The notes under the pieces were generated by a model, which saw only the letters and a program-made list of their open reading frames with translations, made no database searches and was not told where the DNA came from. A DNA stretch of 20,831 nucleotides from Pigoraptor vietnamica (lineage: Eukaryota > Opisthokonta > Filasterea). Position numbers and translations under genes: made by a program. This document shows, piece by piece, positions 1 through 9,070 of this stretch (within the stretch, counting starts at the first letter, position 1; every line of letters starts with the position of its first letter). Location: assembly GCA_943704525.1 (NCBI GenBank), contig CALSCQ010000724.1, forward strand, positions 1-20,831, given 5' to 3'.

Positions 1-126
1 GGGGGGGGGGGGCGAAGGGGGAGCTGCGTGCACTTGAAACCACTGCTTGCTGTGCATGTACCCGTACAATTCCGGCGATTTTGTTGACGCAACGTGCGTT
101 GCATTGATTGCCGTGATGGTTCGCAG

Positions 127-180
127 GCGGAGGCGCTTGTGCGTTACCTCGAGGAGCCGCTCAAGCAGGTCATCGTATGA
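127..180 (+). CDS. Possible last coding exon of an unidentified upstream gene
   Basis: A TTCGCAG acceptor ends at 126 and is followed by 17 sense codons and a TGA at 178-180. The phase-0 reading, AEALVRYLEEPLKQVIV, looks like an amphipathic protein terminus. The other two frames give Arg/Ser-rich or low-quality peptides. The sequence before it, including a run of 12 G at 1-12, resembles the intron ends elsewhere in the window. I do not recognise the protein, and 17 residues are too few for a family call. The rest of the gene would lie upstream of the window. The alternative is that this is chance non-coding sequence. Confidence 0.35.
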   Translation, partial: AEALVRYLEEPLKQVIV

Positions 181-608
181 GTAGTCTGTGGGCCCAAAAA
201 TGAAGTGTCTTTTCTGCGTGTATGGTGGGAGTCGAGAACACGCGATGATTCGAGCGGATCTGACATCTGCGACCTTGTTTAGCGTGCGGTGGGGTCAGGG
301 CGGGACGCCGACTGCCAAGGTCGACGTACAAGTGCCGCAATGCGAGGCGCAACCTTACGTGGCAATGTGGACGTGCGGCAGGGAAGAGGACAGCATCCAG
401 CTTATGTGTACAAGGCCAATACGGGACTTTTGCGTTCTGTCGGGTCCATGCAGCGGCACACCACTGGCATGCACGCCCAGTTACGCACTGACGACGGTAA
501 CAAGCGCCAGCAGCGGGCCCCGGCTGAATGGGCAGGCAGTTTACTTCGCAGTAAACAGACGTGCACGCGTGTGTGCATGTCTCGGTGTGTCCATTCTGTA
601 AGTGTTAC

Positions 609-618
609 GTCACGTGAC
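609..618. promoter_or_regulatory. Palindromic E-box, GTCACGTGAC
   Basis: A perfect 10-bp palindrome lies about 370 bp upstream of the EPRS start codon. It matches the general CACGTG binding site of bHLH-zipper factors (Max/Myc, MITF/TFE, USF, Cbf1), and the full 10-mer equals the animal CLEAR consensus bound by TFEB-type factors. Related TCACGTGA 8-mers occur at 12069-12076 in the GT49/MTR3 divergent promoter and at 13141-13148 in an MTR3 intron. Function is inferred from the motif only. Confidence 0.3.
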
Positions 619-780
619 AGACGTCGAAGATACCCCGGATGTACCCATGTGCGCCCACGTGTTATTTGGGCTCCCTCGGCCCATAGTGAAATGGTACTGA
701 GCACAAATTATTACACCAAGTGGAGCGCTTTTGCGGCTGTGTGGAACAGCTGACAGTGTTGCCCTTGCAGCGCTTCACGA

Positions 781-806
781 CACACACACGCAGACGCACA
801 CACACG

Positions 807-840
<34 letters not shown>

Positions 841-859
841 CGCACACACACAGCACACG
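781..859. repeat. (CA)n-rich microsatellite
   Basis: About 80 bp of imperfect CA dinucleotides interrupted by CG, GCC and GG steps, located upstream of the EPRS start. It is one of several alternating purine-pyrimidine tracts in the window; the rest lie in introns. Confidence 0.9.
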
Positions 860-984
860 CTCGTGTACGCACACATCCCTGTGTTAAAACTCTCGCAGCG
901 ATACGCGCACTTTATGTATTGACGACTTGCGAATTGTTGAGACTGTTGCACGTTACATCGTCAGAGTGCGACGTGCCGTGGAAA

Positions 985-3638
985 ATGGATAGTGTCGCGG
1001 TGGCGGTCGGCCCCGACGCCGCCCCGCTCGGTGAGTGGTCTGTGGACATTTGAGGCATTCATGGGGAGGAGATTGCCGATATTTAAGCGCCAGACTGCCG
1101 TGCTGATTTCCTTCCATGTGGGTAGTGGCTGTTCTCGCCGCGCAATTTGCGAAGGATGCGGTCAAGGTGTCGTTTGCGTATGACGGCAAGGGCGACGTCG
1201 AGGCGACCGTCGGCGGTCGCGTCATTACTGGCGCATTCACCGTCGCGCGCCTTCTGGCACGTCTGAGTGGGTGCTTGCCCTGTTGTTCACCCCCTCGTCA
1301 TCCGCGCGTTTTCTTTTTGCCGGCCAGAAATATCGCAACTGATCGTTGTCTTGGCCCCACTGGCCAGAAGGGAAAAGACGCAAGTGACCTTTGTGTTGAC
1401 CCAACTGCCCCCCTTGTCCGCAGGCGGTGATGCGCGCTTGTACGGCACGGATGCGCTCCAGGCGTCGGAGATTGACCACTGGGTTGACGTGGCGGCGTCG
1501 CGCCTCTCGTCGGCGTCGGCCTCTCGCCAAGACTACGCCGAGCTCGACCTCCACCTCAAGCTGCGCACGCTCTTTGTGGGCCAGTCTGTGACGCTTGCCG
1601 ATCTTGCCGTCTTTGCGGCCCTGCACCGCGCGGGTGCCGGCAAGTTTCCCGCGGCCGCTAAGGACCTCGGCGGCCTCGCTCGCTGGTTTGCGTACGTCGC
1701 CTCGAACGCGACGGTCCGCGCGGCCATCGACTCGGTTCCTCAGTCGCACCGTGGGGCGGCGTCGTCATCGTCCGGTGCGCACGCGCAGGCGTCGGGCGCC
1801 TCTGGGGCTGCCGCGGGAGATGCGAAGAAGGGCGGCGGCAAGTTTGTGGCGCTTCCCGGCGCGAAGGTCGGCGAGGTGGTGACGCGCTTCCCGCCCGAGG
1901 CGAGCGGGTTCCTTCACATTGGCCACGCGAAGGCCGCGCTGCTGAACCAGTACTACGCGCGCGAGTTCAAGGGCAAGCTGATCATGCGCTTTGACGACAC
2001 GAACCCGGCGAAGGAGAAGGACGTGTTTGAGAAGGTCATCCTCCAGGACCTCGAGATGCTCCAGATCAAGCCCGACGTGTTTACGCACTCGTCCGACCAC
2101 TTTGATTACCTCATGGAGTGCGCCGAGAAGCTGGTGCGTGGGTGTGTCCCTTGATGTGCGTGTGTGCAGCGAGTGTTTGAATGCTCCGTAAGTGTGCATG
2201 TGGTGTGTGTGTACGGGTTGTCGTATGGGAGGCGTGTGATAGTTTTGGGCCTGGGAACTCGTCATCCGTGGATGATATTTTCCATAATTAACTCGTGTGC
2301 GTGAGAAAGTCCATGCATAAGGAGATGGGGATGTGTGTGTGTGCGTGTGTTGCATTGCGATGGGGCCGAGGCATGTGATAATTTTGGGCCTGGGAACTCG
2401 TCGTCCGTGGATGATATTTTCCATTATTATTAACTCGTGTGCGTGAGAAGGTCCATGCATAAGGAGATGGGGATGTGTGTGTGTGCGTGCGTGTGTTGCA
2501 TTGCGATGGTGCTGACGGCGGCGTGTGCGGCCCACTAGATTCGCGCCGGCAAGGCGTACGTGGACGACACGCCCGTCGACGTGATGCGCACGGAGCGCGA
2601 GAAGATGATCGACTCGAAGAACAGGAACAACTCGATCGAGCGCAACCTCGCCGACTGGAACGAGATGAAGCTGGTGCGTGCACGCCCGTCGAAAATTGTG
2701 TGGTGCATGTCCTCCGGGAGAACGTGGGACTTTTTGAAGTGCGTGTGTGCTGCGCGGTCCGCTCGTCTTTTGCGATGACGTCTGTGCGCATCAGCTCGCG
2801 CGTGTGTGCGTCTCTTTCTCTTGCTCACGAGTATTTCTCTCTCTCGCCCAGGGCTCGGAGCGCGGTGTGCAGTGCTGCCTGCGCGCCAAGATTGACATGC
2901 AGTCGAAGAACGGCGCCATGCGCGACCCCGTGCTCTACCGGTGCAAGCCCGAGCCCCACGTGCGCACGGGCACCAAGTACAAGGTGCGCACGCCTCTCCT
3001 TTTGGCCCAGCTTCCGTTCTGTTACCGCGTCTCTGTTTGTCGATGGGTCTGAAATGTCTGCATGAGTTGCCATTTTGACTGCTTAGTCCGAGGACTCGCG
3101 TACTTTCTATTGTTTCTACCCTTCTCCTCAATTACCCACACCCACGTCCGCGTGACCCCGTCCGTCGCAGTCGTATCCCACGTATGACTTTGCGTGCCCC
3201 ATCGTGGACTCGCGCGAGGGCGTGACGCACGCGCTCCGTACGAGCGAGTACAACGACCGCAACGCGCAGTACAACTGGCTCCTCGACGCCGTCGGCCTGC
3301 GCAAGCCCATCATTTACGATTTCAGCCGCCTCAACCTCGTCCACACGACCATGTCCAAGCGCAAGCTCACGTGGTTTGTCGACAACAAGATTGTCGAGGG
3401 GTGGGACGACCCCCGCTTCCCCACCGTCCGCGGAGTCCTCCGCCGCGGCATGACGGTCGAGGGCCTGCGCGAGTTTATTCTCGACCAGGTGCGCTTTCCC
3501 GTTTGTGCGTGCGCGCATGCGTGTGTCTGTGTGTTTGTGTGTGTGTGTCCCTGTGTCCCTGTGTGTGTCCCTGTGTCCCTGTGTATGTCCCTGTGTCCCT
3601 GTGGTGTCCCTGTGTCCCTGTGTGTGTCCCTGTGTCCC

Positions 3639-3669
<31 letters not shown>

Positions 3670-4295
3670 GCGTTTCCCTGTGTCCCTGTGTGTGTCCCTG
3701 TGTCCCTGTGTCGCTGTGTGTGTCCCAGTGTGACGCTTGCTTGGTTCTACGTTGCGCCTGCCGTGGCACGTTGTTCTGCTCCTGCTCAAGCGCCCTGTCA
3801 CGTGCGATTGCAGGGCTCGTCGAAGGCCGGTAACATGATGGAGTGGGACAAGATTTGGGCATTCAACAAGAAGGTCGGTCACTTCTATTGTACTTGGGAG
3901 AGAAGAGAGAAGGGGGGCTGCCTCGCATCGCTCTCTGCGTCGTGTGACCAACGGCATTCTTCACTACACCTTAACAGTACGCGACTCTCAGTTGGACTGC
4001 ATGTTGCATTCATCTCTGTGTTATGTGATCAACGGCTGATTTTTTTTCGCCCCGTTGTTTCGACTGTTTCCCTCTTTGCGTTCAGGTCATCGATCCGGTC
4101 GCCCCTCGCTTCACCGCCCTCGGCGCCGACGGCCTCGTGCGCGCCAAGCTGACCAACGGACCCGCGCAGCCCTACACGGGCGACGTGCAGCTTCACCCCA
4201 AGGACGCCGCGATTGGCATGAAGAAGGCACGTCTTGTTTTGCGTGTCGGCGGAGTGCCGTGTGTGTGTGTGTTTTGCATATCATTGCCAGTTATT

Positions 4296-4343
<48 letters not shown>

Positions 4344-7218
4344 ACAACAAACCAAATGTTGTAGCTAACTCCTGCGGTGCCCTTGTGTGCGCGCAGGTGT
4401 GGTATTCGAGCGACATTGCGCTCGAGGCGGAGGACGCGCAGACGCTTGCCGAGAAGGAGATGGTCACGCTGATTGCGTGGGGCAACGCCGTCGTCAGCAA
4501 GATTGCCAAGTGAGTTTTTGATTTCTTTTGTGTGGTCGCACTGTTCGCCTCTAAAGTGAAATATGCGAAGAGTATGTCTTTATGCGGCAATCGCCGGCGC
4601 TGACGTTCCCTGTCTTTTCCTTTTCAGGGACGCGTCGGGCAAGGTGACGTCGCTTGAGCTCGCGCTGAACCTGGACAACAAGGATTTTAAGAGCACCAAG
4701 AAGCTCACGTGGCTGTCGGTCGCGAAGGAGGCGCAGAACGTCCCCGTCACGGCCGTCGAGGTGGGCCTCGCGCGATGCATGGCCCTCCTCGATGCTGCAT
4801 TGCTCTGTTGAAATTGACGCACGTTGTCTGTTGCGGTGTTCGGTTTGCGTTATCTGGCCTCGTTTGCGCGTCTTGTTTGCCGTCCGTCACCAAACACCCT
4901 GCGTGCATGCATCTGTCTGACGCCTTCTTCTTCGTCGCAGTTTGGCTACCTCCTCACCAAGCCAAAGGTCGAGGAAGGCGAGAAGTTCGAGGATTTTGTC
5001 TCGCCCAACTCGCGCTTCGAGACGCCCATGCTCGCGGGCCCCGAAATGGCCGGCATCAAGAAGGGCGACATTATCCAGGTGCAGCGCCGCGGGTTCTTCA
5101 TATGCGATGCGCCGTACGGCGGTTCGGCCGACAAGCCCATTGTGCTGCTGAACATCCCTGACGGCCACCAGAAGAACGTCACGTCGTTCTCGAGCAAGCT
5201 GGAGGTGGGCTGGACTGCACGTGCGTCGCGTGCTGGCTTCCCCCCTATCCCTTGCTCTGTCTCTGTCCTCCCTTTGTTCTTTGTTGCCGGCGAGTCGATG
5301 GACACACACTTTCTATGGTTCGAGCTATCCCGACACCTCTTCTCTGTTCGTCGTGGTGTTGCTGACGTTTTCATCGGTTGCAATGTGCGCAGTCGCAGCA
5401 GAAGCAGCTCCAGCAGGAGGCGTCGGCGAAGAAGGGCGAGAAGGCCGCTGTCAAGGAGGTGCGTGGCGTGGCGTCAGTGCGATTTGCACCATCCGTTTTT
5501 CGTCAACGATCTAACCCCAAGCACGGCCTGCAAATCGCGTAGGCTCAGCAGCACGCCGCCGCCGACCCCTCCAAGGTGGCCGCGCTCGAGGCGCAGGTCG
5601 CCGCGCAGGGCGAGAAGGTGCGCAAGCTCAAGGCGGACAAGGCGGACAAGGCGACGGTCGACGCCGAAGTCGCGACGCTCCTCAAGCTGAAGGCGGAGCT
5701 CACGGCGGCCGGCGGTGCGGGTGCCGCTGCCCCTGCGCCCAAGAAGGAGGAGGCGAAGAAGGAGGGCGGGAAGAAGGAGGAGAAGAAGCCCGCGCCGGCG
5801 GCCGCTGCCGCGCCTTCGCCTGCTGCCGCGGCCGCCGGGCCGAAGGACCCGAAGGTGGCCGCGCTCGAGGCGCAGGTCGCCGCGCAGGGCGAGAAGGTGC
5901 GCAAGCTCAAAGCCGACAAGGCGGACAAGGCGACGGTCGACGCCGAAGTCGCGACGCTCCTCAAGCTGAAGGGGGAGCTGGCGGCCGCTGCCGGTGGCGC
6001 CGCGCCCGCCGCGTCTGCGCCCGCGCCCGCGAAGAAGGAGGAGAAGGGGAAGAAGGAGGCTCAGCCGAAGAAGGAGGGAAAGAAGGAGGAGAAGGCGGCC
6101 GCGGCGCCCAAGGGTGACGACAAGAAGGGCGAGACGAAGCTCGGTATGGAGGCGACGAAGCTGGGCAACTTTAGCGACTGGTACTCGCAGGTCATCACCA
6201 AGTCTGAGATGATCGAGTACTACGACGTCAGCGGGTGCTACATTCTGCGTCCGTGGGCGTTTGCCGTGTGGGACTCGATCCGCGCGTTCTTTGACGCCGA
6301 GATTCAGAAGCTCGGCGTGGAGAACGCCTATTTCCCCATGTTCGTCTCCAAGGTCAGTGTGTGCCACGCTCGTGTGCACTATCCGGGCGTTGTTCCGTCG
6401 TGGTGTGTCGTGCACTCTCCCTGTTGTTCGTTCACATTCTTCGGTGTGCGGTGCGCGTTGTTCTGAAGCCTTCTGTGGGTTGAGAGTTTCTGACGTCTCC
6501 CTATTTCACAAGCCGAGTCGATCGACACACGTTGATTTGCGCTGAACCGACATCTGTCTGTGCCACAGGGCGCGCTCGAGAAGGAGAAGGACCACATTGC
6601 GGACTTTGCCCCCGAGGTTGCCTGGGTGACCAAGTCCGGACAGTCGGACCTCGCCGAGCCCATTGCCGTGCGCCCGACGAGCGAGACGGTCATGTACCCC
6701 TCGTACGCCAAGTGGATCCAGTCGCACCGCGACCTCCCCCTCAAGCTCAACCAGGTGCGCTGCCAGCGTCCGCGCATTCCTCGCCTTCACGTTGCGTCTC
6801 TGTCGTTCTCGGCCACTCTGCTGACCGGCGCAAGTCGAGCATGTGAGACTCATTTTGCCCGCCCTCTCCCTATTTTACGCGCAGTGGTGCAACGTCGTCC
6901 GCTGGGAGTTCAAGCACCCGACGCCCTTCATCCGCACGCGCGAGTTCCTCTGGCAGGAGGGCCACACGGCCTTTGCGACCAAGCCCGAGGCCGACACCGA
7001 GGTGCTCCAGATCCTCGAGCTCTACTCGCAGGTGTACCAGGACCTCCTCGCCCTCCCCGTCGTCAAGGGCCGCAAGAGCGAGAAGGAGAAGTTCGCCGGC
7101 GGCCTCTACACGACGACCGTCGAGGCGTTTGTCCCCTCCACTGGGCGCGGCATCCAGGGCGCGACGAGCCACTGCCTCGGGCAGAACTTTAGGTGTGCAT
7201 TCTGTGCTCTGTGTGTGT

Positions 7219-7267
<49 letters not shown>

Positions 7268-8668
7268 GTTTGTTATCTGTTGTCTACGTCTGTTGCTGTC
7301 CCTGTCTTCCCGGCGTGGCACGTGTGCTGATACGCGGCGTCTTTCTCGCAGCAAAATGTTCGACATTACGTTCACGGACCCGTCTAAGGATGACGGCTCG
7401 AAGAGCTACGTGTGGCAGAACTCGTGGGGCCTCACGACGCGCACGATCGGCGTGATGGTGATGGTGCACGGCGACGACAAGGGGCTCGTGCTGCCCCCTC
7501 GCGTGGCGTGCGTCCAGGTGGGCCGTTGCGCGCTACCCCTCTGTGTCTCTGTGCATTGGGTGTCCGGGTCGGGAAATCCCCGTCGAATCTTGCGCGCGAG
7601 GTGGAGGGTGTCCTTTGCCTTTCGAGCAATTGCGGGCTGACGTGCTTTGCCTGTGGTGTTGACAGGTCGTCATCATCCCGTGCGGCGTCACCGTGAGCCT
7701 CTCGGAGGACGACAGGAAGAAGGTACGCGTCGGCGTGTCCAGTTGCCACTTCCCTTTGCTCTTCACGGCAATCCTCTTGCACCTTGTTTCTTTGCTCCAG
7801 AGCGCCCTTCCCCTGACTAATGCGCGCCTCGCAGGTGTACGATGCATGCGACAGCGTCCTGTCGCAGCTGAAGGCTGCCGGAGTCCGCGCGCGCGCCGAT
7901 CTCCGCGACAACTACACGCCCGGATGGAAGTACAACCACTGGGAGCTCAAGGGCGTCCCCATCCGCATTGAGATTGGGCCCAAGGACGTCGCCGCCGGTC
8001 ACGTGAGTGTCCCGCACGCGGCGCGCGCGTGTCTCTGCGTGTGTTTGCGTACGTGTTTGTTTCTGTATGTACCTGCCGTTTCTAATATTGTCGCTGATTC
8101 GTGCACCCGCGCAGGTCGTCGCCGTTCGCCGCGACAACGGCACCAAGTCGACGATTCCCTTTGCGTCGCTCGTGGCGAACGTGAAGCAGGCGCTTGAGGC
8201 CATGCACGCGGACATGTTTGCGCGGGCGTCGGCCGAGCGCAAGGCGCACACGAAGATCATCAGCGAGTGGAAGGAGTTTGTGCCCGCGCTCGACGCGAAG
8301 AACCTTGTGCTCGCGCCGTGGTGCGAGGCAAAGGCGTGCGAGGAGGACGTCAAGAAGCGCAGCACGAAGAGGTGCGTTTGTGCCCGTGCGATGCACGCGC
8401 GACGACAGTGCACTCCACGTATCTAGTCGGTCGCGTGCTCGTGCACGCTCTCCACCTTTTTTCGTTTTCTTTTTGTGTGTGGAAGTCTTCCATGCTAACC
8501 TCCTCTCTCTGCAGCGAGGATACGCCCGGCGAGACGCCCGGTGCCGCAATGGGTGCCAAGTCGCTCTGCATTCCCTTCGAGCAGCCGCAGGCGCTGGCGC
8601 CGGGGCAGAAGTGCTTCCAGTGCGGTGCTGCGGCGAAGAGCTACACGCTGTTCGGCCGCAGCTACTGA
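985..8668 (+). CDS. EPRS1: Bifunctional glutamate/proline--tRNA ligase (EPRS)
   Basis: Charges tRNA-Glu and tRNA-Pro in the cytosol; in animals it is a scaffold of the multi-synthetase complex. My exons are 985-1030, 1126-1266, 1424-2133, 2539-2673, 2852-2983, 3171-3488, 3814-3873, 4086-4226, 4397-4509, 4628-4760, 4941-5204, 5393-5458, 5543-6352, 6569-6754, 6885-7192, 7352-7517, 7666-7722, 7835-8002, 8115-8371 and 8515-8668, giving 1454 aa against about 1512 in human. Order: GST-like N-domain (about 1-190, with EIDHW); class I GluRS core with HIGH near 227 and the KMSKS equivalent MSKRK at 449-453; two WHEP repeats (about 764-811 and 857-904) in Ala/Lys-rich linkers; class II ProRS from about 954, with [31 protein letters not shown] and [11 protein letters not shown]; and a Cys-containing C-terminal zinc region ending in TLFGRSY. 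The start ATG has a good context (AAAATGG). The frame closes across all 19 introns. Intron 8 appears to use a GC donor. Alignments are from memory, but identity is beyond doubt. Confidence 0.97.
2235..2511 (+). repeat. 139-bp tandem duplication in EPRS intron 3
   Basis: Two head-to-tail copies, about 2235-2373 and 2374-2511. Each begins TGTGATA, contains TTTTGGGCCTGGGAACTCGT and GATGATATTTTCCAT, and ends in a GT-rich tract followed by TTGCATTGCGATGG. They differ by a few substitutions and short indels (an extra TTA unit and extra GCGT in the second copy). The duplication accounts for most of the 405-bp intron (2134-2538). Confidence 0.95.
3518..3725 (+). repeat. Tandem TGTCCCTG/GTGT array in EPRS intron 6
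   Basis: About 200 bp made of the short units TGTGTCCC and TGTCCC, interspersed with pure GT runs, filling most of intron 6 (3489-3813). It gives spurious open frames in all + frames (Cys/Val/Pro-rich) and Thr/His/Gly-rich frames on the - strand. Confidence 0.93.
4227..4396 (+). other. Probable GC-AG intron (EPRS intron 8)
   Basis: Exon 8 should end after the codons for GMKK to join VWYSS in phase 0, matching the animal GLKPVWYSP junction without an insertion. The intron then starts GCACGT, not GT, and ends GCGCAG. Positions +3 to +6 otherwise suit the local donor consensus (G at +5, T at +6). The alternative GT sites just downstream either break the frame or add 3 or 9 extra residues with weaker signals. 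The intron also carries a C31-(AC)n tract. Confidence 0.7.
4299..4346 (+). repeat. Compound C31-(AC)n tract in EPRS intron 8
   Basis: Thirty-one consecutive C residues (4299-4329) are followed by an alternating AC run to 4346. It is the exact reverse complement of 7216-7263 in intron 15 of the same gene. Tract length in a homopolymer this long depends on read accuracy. Confidence 0.92.
5573..5983 (+). repeat. Two near-identical WHEP-encoding DNA units in EPRS exon 13
   Basis: Units at 5573-5704 and 5852-5983 are offset by 279 bp (93 codons). By eye they differ at only about three of 132 positions: two in a Lys-Ala codon pair and one changing Ala to Gly near the end. WHEP helices bind tRNA and RNA in animal EPRS. 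The spacer between the units is Ala/Pro/Lys-rich. Confidence 0.95.
7210..7265 (+). repeat. Compound (GT)n-G33 tract in EPRS intron 15
   Basis: An alternating GT run to 7232 is followed by 33 consecutive G residues (7233-7265), starting shortly after the donor of intron 15 (7193-7351). The RNA would be complementary to the C31-(AC)n tract of intron 8. A G-run of this length could also fold as a G-quadruplex. Confidence 0.92.
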
Positions 8669-9070
8669 GCCGTGAAGGGCGCGTGTGCCGAGCCTGTGCG
8701 AAACAACAAAAAGTGTTTTGTCGCTTGTTTTTTTGTCTCAGTTACTTGGATAGGAGAGAAAGCTTGGCCAATGATCGTAGTGTCCCCCGTTTGACCAGCT
8801 TTTAATGGCCGAACGAGGTCGTGCGACCCTGCGCACTGCAGGCCGCTATGCACTGCGGTGTCTGGACTCGGTCGCCGGACAGAGCGCAGAAGCCGACTCG
8901 TCCTGTTGGAGTTTTCGAGCGGATGCGTCCGCTGAGAGCAGCGAATCCACCAGCTGTCGTCATACGCCTCCCCGCAAAGCTGAGATCAGGACGTCCGCGC
9001 CCAATTAGGGACAGTGGTTGTTGCGCCGCGACGGATCAGGAAAATGCCGGCCGGTCGATCATCGGCAAGT
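8669..9070. other. Convergent 3' intergenic region (EPRS / GT49 gene)
   Basis: This 402-bp spacer separates the stop codons of two genes that face each other, so it should hold both 3' UTRs. No AATAAA was seen on the + strand in the first 150 bases after EPRS. An AAACAACAA stretch (8701-8709) is followed by a T-rich patch (about 8713-8736) that could act in 3' processing. No gene is apparent. Confidence 0.55.

Larger units (their letters stand above)
181..984. other. Intergenic region upstream of EPRS (promoter and 5' UTR)
   Basis: No convincing gene was found in these 804 bases. The open frames on both strands here lack family resemblance, and several run through the CA repeat. The region holds a perfect palindromic E-box (GTCACGTGAC, 609-618) and a CA-rich microsatellite (about 781-859). 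The last hundred bases lead into the EPRS start codon at 985. No clear TATA box was seen close to the start. Confidence 0.6.

Noticed and set aside
188-753. Two overlapping + frames of 137 and 154 codons upstream of EPRS
   Set aside because: No domain resemblance, basic low-information composition, overlapping each other in different frames, and at least one needs a non-ATG start. Treated as intergenic.
2235-2511. Transposon or LTR origin for the intron 3 duplication
   Set aside because: No terminal inverted repeats, target-site duplication or coding remnant could be seen; a simple tandem duplication explains it.
3194-4152. Cys/Val/Pro-rich frames (VCVCVCPCV type) and Thr/His/Gly-rich frames
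   Set aside because: These are translations of the TGTCCC/GT array in EPRS intron 6, open in all frames because the repeat lacks stops.
4299-4346. Telomere or sequence-gap artefact at the long C and G runs
   Set aside because: The runs lie inside well-framed introns with correct flanking exons on both sides, and each is fused to a GT/CA tract, so real microsatellites are more likely, although the exact lengths are uncertain.
5474-6415. 313-codon - strand open frame rich in Leu, Arg and Gly
   Set aside because: It is antisense to EPRS exon 13; the apparent internal repeats are the WHEP units read backwards.
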